Part shown: piece after piece, positions 50,331-62,100 of the stretch
How positions within the stretch are numbered: the stretch's first letter is position 1
Layout: the number at the start of each line of letters is the position of its first letter
DNA from: Hericium rajendrae
Taxonomy: Eukaryota; Basidiomycota; Agaricomycetes; Russulales; Hericiaceae
Direction: 5' to 3'
Assembly (NCBI GenBank): GCA_033439255.1
Contig: CM065883.1
Span: forward strand, 372,001-436,000
Length of the DNA: 64,000 bases
Program-made: the position numbers and the translations under genes
The notes under the pieces: model-generated
What the model saw: the letters and a program-made list of their open reading frames with translations, nothing else
Told to the model about the DNA's origin: nothing
The model's database searches: none

Positions 50331-53300
50331 ATGGTGAAGTCTTCAGATATATCCCCCATCGACTCCCTGGAGCCCTCTTCCGCTAAGCGGAAGAAGACCG
50401 ATGATGAAGACTCTAATAGCGGGACATCCAAGAAGCCTCGCACTCGAGTTAGGTCCGCAAGCTACATGGTTCAAAACACGGAGATAGTAACATGTTTTTC
50501 CAGTTATTCCTGTGGTGAATGCCACCGGCGCAAACAGAAGGTATTTTCCCCTAAATTGACCTGAAACATGTAGCTTACCCCGCAAATGCCTCCCAGTGCG
50601 ATCGTCAAGTTCCTTGCTCGCATGTATGCCACGACTCCAAAGTCTTTGTTGTCCGTCTCATGTTTCCTACAGTGTGTAGCACGTAAGGTGCCGGAACTCT
50701 GCAAGGCATATACGCCTGGAAAGCCCGACCAGGATATCCATCTGCGCCTGGCAAGGCTCGAACATATAATTGAAGTCGCTCTACCCCAATTCGCTTCGGG
50801 ATCGTTTCATGGATTCGGAAAGGGTCGCCAATCGTCATCATCTCCTAGTCCAGACGGAGGGTTCAATTCTCAGGCGGATGAAGAGGATCTTGGTGCAGGC
50901 ACGTTCCAGAGTGGTAAGTGGTACGGGAGCAGCGCGTCTGGCAGCGTAGCTCCTGCCCACGTCTTGGAACAGGTACGCTCTTACTCGTTCGTCACATTGA
51001 GAAAACTCTTATTTATTTATTTTCTTAGCTGCAACATGTGGTGCCCCGGAGAGATGCAGCGGGTCATATGCCGAACGTCAATGGACAGCTCGGAGACGTG
51101 TCTCATGCGAGTCCCGTCGGCGACCATCCCATCGCCCGTGTTGTTACCAACTCCATCATTGATGCAGTACGACAAGACTCGGAATCAACTGCAGCTGACA
51201 ATCTCAAGACTCTGGTTCAAGACTGTGGCGTCTCGCCGCATAAGATCACCGAATTAGTGCAAGAGCTCCCGCCGGAGCGCTTTTCGAATGTCCTCGTGGA
51301 CTTCTATTTTAGTGGAGTGTAAGTTTGGGTCATAGCTCGAGCTAGATTCATTCTGAATACCAAACGAATCTTATCAGGAATTGGACCCGCTATCCCATCT
51401 CCGAGCGGGATTTCCGTCAATCATATGCTTCGGTTTGTGCAAATGGTGTTAGCGCCCATCCTAACGATGTCAGATTCCTACCCCTGCTCTTTGTCGTTCT
51501 TGCCATCGCTGTCCGCTTGGCTCCGGAAAATATTGCCGGTGATGCGCGGACTCGACGTTTGACGTCTCTTCGGTATTACTGGTCCTGTAAGCTATCTTCT
51601 CATTTTCATGCGGACTCAGCTGAGTATCTTTCGTCCCAGCGAGACGATCAATGCTCATTGCGGCGGCGATTCAACCGGACTCTCTGGATATGGTTCTGAC
51701 GCGATTACTAGTAAGTGCTGAGATCATGTAACAAAGTCCGACCTGTTCTGAGTTCGCTTTAGAGCGCTAGATTCCTTACATTCGACCGACGCATTACTGA
51801 ATGTTGGAGTCAGCTCGGTGCTGCTGTAAGGACAGCACAAGCTTTAGGTTTGCACAGGGATGGGGCCGGTATGATAGGCAAGGTAAGACTTTAAACAAAA
51901 CACGGTAGTATGTCAACGAACCTTTTTTTATAGGGCATGGAACCTGTCCAAGTGGAATATCGACGACGCATATGGTGTGTACTGTCTGAGTTGCAAACTC
52001 CGTTTGCTGATACCTGTATGTTCAGGGCGTACCTTTACCACGCCGACCGATCGTACGCTCTCGTCCTTGGCAGGCCGAACGCGATTCAAGACGCATATAC
52101 CTCAACCCAGCCGCCATCTAATCTTGAAGACGAGATTTCTCTTGCCGACATCCGCAACCCCCCACCTCTCACGGTGCCGACGCGCCTTACTTTTGTTATC
52201 CTCCGACACACGCTCGCCGGGATCATTGGGCGGATAGTTCACCATTATCAGCAAGTCCGACAGCACAGCCAGTATTCGGATGTGCTTGCCATTGATGACG
52301 AGCTTCTCAAGTTCGTGCACACGCTTCCTCCCCATTTCTCCCTACAGCCCGACACTTCTTTTGACGAGTCCATGCCGTATATCCCTGCCCACCGATTTAT
52401 ACTGGTCACAGAGGTCCTTTTCGTCCGCATCAGTTTGCACCGTCCGTATCTCCTCCGCAGACTGAACTCGGATCGCTACCTTCGTTCACGGCGGGCTTGC
52501 TTCGAGTCTGCTATCAAGGACTACGAAATTCGAGGTTTCCTGTGGGAGAAGATCCCAAAAGAAGCCCGCGATGGACTCAACAGTGCCTATCGGGAATTCC
52601 AGAGCGCCATGATAAGCGGGATCTACCTCGTCATCGAGCCAAAGGGACGTCATGCAGAGACGATGCATAAGATCTTGGATTCTTTCCTCAAAGACCACGA
52701 AGGCGTCCGGGAGATGGATGAGACCACACGACGGGAACTCAAGATCATCGAATTTTTGAAGACCAAGTCGTCTGAGGTTGATGCGTCCATCAACGAAGCC
52801 GCAGATGGCCTCGCGACTGGGCCTACGACGGATGCTCATCTTCTGCTCTCTATGCAGAAGTCTGCCGCGCGGAGGCCGATCGCATCGTCCTCGACGCCTC
52901 CGGCATTCCCGACTTTGACGATTGCACCTTCGTCATCAGATGCTGCTCATGAACCGACTTCACCATTGTCCAATACCATTTTCCCGAGCCCAACAATTCA
53001 TCGCCTTCAGCAACACGACACGGCCGACGGACAAAACACATCCAGCTCAGGAAGCCCTGGCGCGGAAGACGAATCCGCGTCTGCTGCTCAGACGTTATTG
53101 GAGTACTGGTACAACACCGTCAGTACTGGTGCGGGCGGCAGTAATACTGGGCCGGGCCACGATGGATCCGCTCGCATCGCAGGTTTACCGTGGGGCGAGT
53201 TCGGAAGCTCGGATCTGTCGGGATGGTTTGGGCCCACACCATCAGTGAGCAGCGAATCTGACATTTTGCCAAATGTCGATGGCGCCGATTGGAATTATTG

Positions 53301-53340
53301 GGAGAACCTAGTGAACGAGATCCGCGGTCCAATCCCGTAG
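50331..53340 (+). CDS. Zn2Cys6 fungal transcription factor
   Basis: This is a zinc-cluster transcriptional regulator. The cluster is read over three small introns as CGECHRRKQKCDRQVPCSHC then VARKVPELC, with all six cysteines at the usual spacing. A basic stretch precedes it (SAKRKKTDDE). A heptad-like helix (HLRLARLEHIIEVALPQF) follows and may dimerise. The fungal-specific regulatory domain (PF04082 type) is present: RISLHRPYLLRRLNSDRYLR, FDRRITECWSQLGAAVRTAQ then ALGLHRDGAG, RRRIWAYLYHADRSYALVLG then RPNAIQD. The C-terminus is Ser/Thr-rich and acidic. The first intron appears to use a GTCCGC donor, unusual but the only frame-keeping choice. The target pathway is unknown. The start 50331 is the first in-frame ATG. 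Confidence 0.9.
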
Positions 53341-53570
53341 CCTATTTCAACATTTGCTACCGCCTGGATATCACGGCTACTACGTTTCCTGTCTATTGTT
53401 ATCGTCAAGGCCTCGCCTCCATTGTACGCTCATAGGATGTATCTGTATTGTATTGCTTTGAAGCGATAGACGGCCTGCTTATATCCTCCTGCGGATTCTC
53501 GTTGTATCTACTTTATGCTCTTGTATTACATTCGTGGATTAGTAGTTTCCTGAAGCCGACACATACACGG

Positions 53571-54700
53571 TCAATCCGCCAGCCACATGGCCGCGACAGC
53601 ACAAGGCACTACCCAATACGCGCAATACCTTTGCGAGGCCTGCCCATATCCAGCACTTGACGTTCCTGTGAAGAGGACATTTCCCGAGGCGGAAACTGGG
53701 CTCGGATGGCTTGTTGTCGAAGAAGTAGAGCTCGCCGTCTGGGGAGAATTGAGATCAGATGCAGTCGTATCGTCGCTGATCGTCTCCGTCATGCCAGGTT
53801 TCGTCGCATCCGCTGTAAGTGGCGTTGCTGATCTTGTACTTTCTGCAGAACCAGCTGCACTGACTGCATGGATTTTTTGGGACGCTGGCGTGGAAAGCTC
53901 TGTAGACTCGGATGCACTGGCTGTGGAAGACTGATCTTCAACACACTGCATCGACGATCTCTCCGCATCACCTAACGTGCGCTCGTGGGTGAAGAAGTTT
54001 GGGGCATGCTTGTTGCAGACACAAGACGGCAGTACCCTGGAAGCGTTCAGTTGCTGCGATGAGTTCGCCACCAGATGGCCTACGCCCCAAGGTATTCTGT
54101 CTCCGTTCGGCTGCCGACTATGTTCGGGATGCCAGAGATCACCGTTTGGTGCTGCGATCTAGGAAAACGTTAAACAATCACTAATCAATTTGTTTCCTGA
54201 GGCGGACTCACCGCAAACCGGGTCGTCCACTTCATCGTGTTGTTGCCACTCATGACGAACTGCGATCGATTGGCAAACGGTGCTGAGATACCAACTGTCA
54301 AAACGTACCTGGTAAAAATATATACTCGAGTATGGATTGAGCTCCGGGCATATCCACGTAAATGGGGAAAGATGAGAGTCGGTGCCATCAAGGCCAACAA
54401 TGACATTGGTCACAACAGTCATGTTGTCGTTTGAGCCAGACATAAGATCTATGAGAGATTCGAATACGTTGTAGCCATCTCCTATGAACGTGGTGATAAA
54501 CGTACCTATGGTGACGTTATTCCATGATCCGCCTGTGTCTGCATCCCATTCCAAAGTGCATTCATTGCCGGCTGTGAATGCGTCGCCTGGACCAGGCGCT
54601 GTAGGCACAAACTCAGATAAAACACATGGCAGGGCGAACAGAAAAAGATATAACAAGGATATATGAGCAGCAGATAGAGGGAGAACAGCAAGACGGGTCT
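53571..54700 (-). CDS. Kre9/Knh1-like GPI-anchored Ser/Thr-rich protein
   Basis: This resembles the fungal Kre9/Knh1-like family of GPI-anchored cell-wall or membrane proteins. A hydrophobic segment (LLYLFLFALPCVLS) precedes FVPTAPGPGDAFTAGNECTL then EWDADTGGSW, the usual start of the mature domain. The domain continues NVTIGTFITTF, HLSPFTWICPELNPYSSIYF, and, after introns, SAPFANRSQFVMSGNNTMKW. The last exon (54071-53571) carries APNGDLWHPEHSRQPNGDRI, a long Ser/Thr region and a hydrophobic end (AYWVVPCAVAAMWLAD), typical of GPI signals. The initiator ATG was not resolved: no in-frame ATG precedes the signal segment, so a short upstream exon (before about 54700) is needed. It is convergent with the transcription factor gene. 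Confidence 0.75.
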
Positions 54701-55395
54701 GAAAAAGGTCAACGTGACTGCGGCCAGCCGCTATCGATTGGCATTTGTGGAGAACCAGACGATACCTTGGATACAGACGGGACAAGGAGAGCACGAATTC
54801 GTACGTGGCTGACGCATAGGCATCGTCTCGGTCTGAGACGCTAAAATGACTTGATGCACTGTATCAGACTATCAATATTGAGTGACGAATTTGACCAAGA
54901 GTCTAAATTGTGTTCGAACTGCAAATGTCAGCGGGCAGGCCAATCAGATGTCATGATGCAAAGGAATAGATGCAAAAGAATGGTCTGCCATGGAGAAAGT
55001 TGCCGCTATTTGCACGCACTCACGCTTAGGTGGAGCGGTAAGTGACCATAGTTTCAGCGACGCATCAGAGGCAGCTGGTTAAGATTCCCGAGATAGTTGG
55101 CAAGTCTGCTAGGCGAACAACTTCAAGAGGTTTGCGACGAGGACGAGAGAGTTTCCGATCAAGCGCGCCGCATACTTGCTGACATGCCCGATTGGACGAG
55201 CGTACTGCAACTTGCTCTCAGCGGCCACTACTCGTGTGGCAGCACGCCAACCCACCTCAGACTCCTCGACTTTTCATGTTGTTGTCTTTATTATAGATTC
55301 ACAAGTTTTGAGCTCCAGCGGTCCATCTTAACTGCGTTTCAAATCCTTCAAGACTCGGAACCTCATAGCGTCGACTCCTCTATCTCTAGTAGTCC
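54701..55395. other. Spacer between Kre9-like gene and VPS24
   Basis: Must contain the first exon and promoter of the Kre9-like gene and the VPS24 promoter. The open frame at 55097-55280 has no family match and runs out of frame with VPS24. Confidence 0.4.
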
Positions 55396-56258
55396 ATGCA
55401 GTCTATCAACCGGTTTCTATATGGGCCAACTCCAGAAGAACGGGTTCGAGCATGGCAAGGAAGGCTTCGTCAAGAAGGGAGGACCCTTGACAGGGAGATG
55501 AGGCAGGTCCGATACCCAGTTGCTCGGCATGGATTGATTGCTCATTACTGTGCAGCTTGAAATCGAGACGAATAAAGCGCGCCAAACCGTGAAACAACAT
55601 GCGAAGCGAGGAGATGTGAAGTCCGCGCGAATATTGGCACGAGAAATTGTCAGAAGCGCCAAGCAGAAAGACAAAATGGCTGTTAGCAAAGCGAGGCTTA
55701 CATCCATTTCCACGCAGTTGAACCAACAATTGGGTGCGCCCGGGCAGTCTATGGCCTCCTTGCGAAGCTAAATTTCATCTCGTCCTCAGCTATGGCGAAG
55801 GTCACAGGCTCTCTTCAGAAATCTACAGAGATTATGAAGCTATCAAATAGCTTGATCAAGTTACCTCAGATTGGCCAAACCATGCGCGAGATGAGCATGG
55901 AGATGACGAAGGTGCGCTAGCTGGATATTCACCACGCCGAGTTCTCTAACATGGGGGACTAGGCGGGAATCATGGAGGAGATGATGGACGATACCCTAAA
56001 CATGGAAGAGGAAGAAGAAATTGAGGAGGAGGCCGATGCTGAGGTGGACAAGATCCTATTTGATCTCACCGGCGGCAAGTTAGGTGAGGCTGGTAAAGTC
56101 GACACAAGGGTTCCAGTTAAGCGGCATCCATTCGTTCGACGTATCTTTGCTGACATGTCGTATATATTCAGACGCTGCAGGACCAGATCGAGGAAGAGCA
56201 GGCCGAGCGCGAGATGGAGAAATATCGAGAGCAACTGAACGGCCTATTGAGTGGTTGA
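55396..56258 (+). CDS. VPS24: ESCRT-III subunit Vps24/CHMP3
   Basis: This is an ESCRT-III protein of the multivesicular body pathway. The start MQSINRFLYGPTPEERVRAW is a Vps24 hallmark and fixes the ATG. Basic helices follow (LDREMRQLEIETNKARQTVK, GDVKSARILAREIVRS, VTGSLQKSTEIMKLSNSLIK). The acidic C-terminal part reads GIMEEMMDDTLNMEEEEEIE, DAEVDKILFDLTGGKLGE and finally REMEKYREQLNGLLSG. Introns fall after EMRQ, QQL, EMTK and RVP. The first uses GTCCGA as donor, the same unusual GTCCG type as in the Zn2Cys6 gene. Length is about 220 aa, normal for the family. The partner-family protein Vps60 is at the left end of the window. Confidence 0.94.
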
Positions 56259-56710
56259 ATACTTCCGGTGTCATCTCGCAGTCTATGGAACATGCGATTG
56301 TATTTATGAATGCTCTGTATCATCCTCCACAATGTATAGTGGTAATAGATTCCTTTCTCATGCGTACTTATGTGTAAACATACTGGGTCGGAAGTTGACT
56401 TTGTAGCGTCCTCACCTTGCCGCGCGACTAGCAGTCGGCTGATAATCAAATGATAGACGATAACAGCACTCGTGAATCAACAAGAATCCTGATATACCAT
56501 CGTGCACGAACAGGTTATATCCCGTCCTGCAAACAACTGAGATTGGAAGATGTGCCGCTTCGCCGAGGTCCGTGAAGTGATGTCAGGCCGGCTTCCGTTC
56601 CGGGGTGATGTCGGGTCTTCACGTGATGACCCGTCCATTTCCGGAGACACACCTTTTGTGAGTTTTGTTCGGGTTCTCGTTACTTTCTACCACTTCTACT
56701 ACTCTCTGTC
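56259..56710. promoter_or_regulatory. Spacer with IDH2 promoter
   Basis: About 450 bp upstream of the IDH2 start. A palindromic TCACGTGA (56619-56626), followed by TGACC, lies about 85 nt before the ATG and could bind a basic-helix-loop-helix factor of the Cbf1 type. The binding is inference only. Confidence 0.4.
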
Positions 56711-58542
<1,832 letters not shown>

Positions 58543-59189
58543 AGAGAAGCTTGTGCGGACTTGGCTGAACTGCTATAAGCAAAGAGCTAGAGAGTAGACC
58601 ATACGATACCTCGAATATTATATTTTGCGTGGCTCGTCGTGTATTCGCCGCGTGTGGTCTGACAAATTCTGGAAGTCAATTGAAGACGTCATGATCCGGC
58701 TATGACAATTAAGGACGGCTGTTGTCGAGGTGCATGCAATCAGGATAGCGGGTACAGATACCAGGAATTTGATCTGGGAGGTAATTTGCGTGCGCAGTAC
58801 GTCGGGAAGAAGGGATGAGGATGTCATTAAGACGCGGTGGGAGACCGTGGGAAAGTAAAGCCATCGGAGGCTGAAATGAAGCTTACGGTGATGATAGACT
58901 CGTCCGTCTCTCCTTGCTCTTGACGACGATAACCAAAGCCATTCCACGCCTATCCGAGGCAACCACTCCATAATTCCCTCACTCGCCCTACAGGGCAAAG
59001 CCTTCCAATATCAGTCTCAAATCTCCCCGTCTTTCAGGTATGTCCCTGTCTTCGTTTGCATGATCATCGTCGTGACATGTCCCCATGATAGTCCGACCTC
59101 CTGCTACAACATTGTAACGAAAACCGAAAATCGAAAAACATCGCATAACGACTTAAACTCACCTATACAATAGCTGTCTTACGAACGAA
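58543..59189. other. Spacer IDH2 / SSD1
   Basis: About 650 bp. The SSD1 promoter and leader lie at the right; an unspliced AC-rich tract is near 59100-59160. A short minus-strand frame (58618-58998) could be a tiny gene but has no family match. Confidence 0.4.
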
Positions 59190-62100
59190 ATGACTGACGA
59201 AGTCACGCAACCACCTCAAAACCCTTCCAAGAAGGATGACAAGAAGCCCGTATCGAACGGGTCAGCTCCTCAGAGCACCAACCGTGGACCTCGGCGTAAC
59301 CCGTCGGTCTCTAAGCCATCGAACGGTGGCCCCCCATCGCAAGGCGGATCAAGACCGTCGTCTGGCGCAGGAAACAGAGCGTCTAGTATTGCTGCTGGGT
59401 CAGGATCTGACACGGGAAAGAAGGGGAACGAGGGGAAGAAGAATGACCAGCGCGGAAAGAGTCAGGGCCAGGGCGGAGGCGGGAGGGGCGGTCATCGCAA
59501 GAATCCATCGTCTGTCTCCCAGAGCAATCGTCAAGGCGGAAGGATCAGTCATCTGTCAAGCAGGCGAACAATCCCCCTCCTCCCGCTAGCTCTGAGGGAA
59601 CTGCTCGTCTCGAGCAACTGATTACTAATATGCGGGCACCATCCACGTCGAACACGGGTTCTTCGCCGTCTGGAGGTGGCATTCCGAGCTCGACGTCGAT
59701 GCCGAACACACAGACTACGACCACATCTACTTTGCCCGCTAATGCACCTGTATTCCAACCTGGCGCTTCCATGTTTCCCGCCCAGAGCTTGCAAGAGCAA
59801 CCTCCTCGGCATCGCAAGGCCTCGTCGCTCGGCGCGGGAGGCCTCTCCAGCAATTTCAACAACTTTGCTCCTCACCTAGGCTCCATGATGGAGGATGTCA
59901 TGGAGGAGGGCAACGTGAATGCCTCGTACGAAGAGGGTGAGATTCCAGAAAACGTTTATAGCACTCAAGGCCACCATCCGCGGTCCCAATCGCAGAGCTT
60001 TACGGCCCCTCGTTTTGCTGCTTTGGCCGCCCAGCAGGAGCAGGGCGAGGGCATTGGTCCTTCCGGACGTCCCCAGTTAGCTCCCAACTTCATGTTCGGT
60101 GCGCGTCGTCGCACCAGTGCTTCGAATACGCCTGTCGGACCTCCTATCAACGAGGATGATGCTGGTTTTCAGTTCCCCCAGCAACAATCTATGCCAAACA
60201 ATTTCGACCAGGAGCAGACGCACCGCAGGGGCGAAAGTGGTGGCCAGATTGTTGGGATTATGGCTGAACAGGTACGTCATCTGACATTCAACTCGGGATA
60301 ATCTGTCTTAACGTTATTTCAACTCCTCTTTAGCTTGCTCTCCAGGACCAGATCGAACATCTCCAGCGGCAGCAGCAAGTCCTCTACCAGCAACAGCTGG
60401 CCTCGAACCAGGTCTTGTCTTTCCAGACCTCTGGCCTTGCCCCCAGTCGCGCAGGCGCACACCGGCGTGTACAAAGCACAGTGCCAATGGGGATGGGCTC
60501 CATCGGCGGACAGCAGAATCTTATGAGCCAGCTTGGTTTGGGTAACGTCCCACTTGGCCTTGATGGTCAGTCGCAAGGTGTTCCCTCGTGGCCATGGCAG
60601 ACGACACAGCGTCAATGTCGTGAACAAATCTGTTAGTCAATCTAGCATCGCATCAACGAATTTCGGTGGTCAGTTGTCCCAAGACGGCTTCGATGATGGC
60701 TTCGCTCCACCACCTGGTTTTGGAGGTCACTCTCGTCAGGCTTCAAGGGCTGATTCTAGCTGGCGTCTGAGTGAGTCCGACTTGATTCACGATCTGAGTT
60801 GTTCATTCATGCCTTTGGCAGATGGCGGTGTTGGCGGCATACAGCCCAATGGTGGCTTCACTGCTGACTTGGCCCAGGCCCAAGCTCAGTTACAAAGCCT
60901 TCAACAGTTCCGTGCCGCCGCTGGTGGACACCACCACAAGATGCCGTCATTCAGCTTTCCTAATATGCTCCCGAACATGATGGCCGCAAACATGATGGGC
61001 TTGGGTCTTGGCGGTATCAATCTTCTCCAGCAACAGCAGCAACAGTTCCAGTCCCAGTTGCAGCAGCAGTCGAATCAACCCCAGCGCAAGTCGCTTTTCG
61101 CTCCCTATCTTCCACAGGCATCTTTGCCGCCTTTGCTCGCCACGGGCAAGCTTGTTGTCGGAATTCTTCGCGTCAACAAGCGCAACCGTTCCGATGCCTA
61201 CGTTTCTACTGAGGTACTTGACGCCGACATCTACATATGTGGATCTAAGGACCGTAATCGTGCTCTCGAGGGCGACATTGTTGCTGTGGAGCTGCTAGAT
61301 GTCGATGAAGTATGGGGTACAAAGAAAGAAAAGGAGGAGAAGAAGAGGAAAAAGGAAGAGAATGCGGCGTACGAAACGAAGTCTGCTGCTGGTCGCAAGA
61401 ACGACAAGAAGAAGGACGATGTTGAGGTAGAAGGCCAAGGTTTAATGCTTTTCGAAGATGAAGAGTACGTCGCGTCTTTTAATTGTTTGGTATCGAAGCT
61501 GACATGCGTTTGACAGGGTCACTGATGAAGTCAAGCCGCAGTTCGCTGGACACGTTGTGGCTGTCGTAGAACGCATGCCAGGACAGCTGTTCTCTGGCAC
61601 TTTGGGACTGCTGCGTCCGTCATCGGCTGCCACGAAGGAGAAGCAGGAGGCAGAACGCCGCGAGCGCGAAGGCGATCGTGGGGACGAGCCACGACGCCCG
61701 ATTGACCGCCCCAAGATTGTGTGGTTTAAGCCGACTGACAAACGTGTTCCGCTTATCGCCATCCCGACCGAGCAAGCACCGGCCGACTTCGTCCAGAACT
61801 CCGAGCAGTACGCCAACAAGCTGTTTGTTGCATGCATAAAACGTCATGTAAGTTCTTTCTGCATCTGGTCTTCTGGATCATGCAAGCTAATTCATCCACT
61901 ATTAGCCCATCAGCTCCTTGCATCCCTTCGGCACCCTTGTCGAAGAGCTTGGTCCGATCGGCGACATCGAAGTCGAGACAAGTGCTTTGCTCAAGGATTG
62001 TAACTTCCCGACTGAGGACTTCTCTGAGAGCGTCGTCAAATGTCTGCCTCCTATTCCATGGACGTAAGTAATTGTTTGTTCAGTGTCGCGATCATACTCA

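Noticed and set aside
50331-54700. Possible defence or secondary-metabolite system around the Zn2Cys6 regulator
   Set aside because: Neighbours are MED17, a Kre9-like wall protein and ESCRT genes; no pathway enzymes accompany the regulator.
58618-58998. Minus-strand open frame and a possible two-exon short gene starting MEWLPRIGVEWLW
   Set aside because: Splicing gives only about 50 residues with no family resemblance; it may simply be spacer DNA upstream of SSD1.
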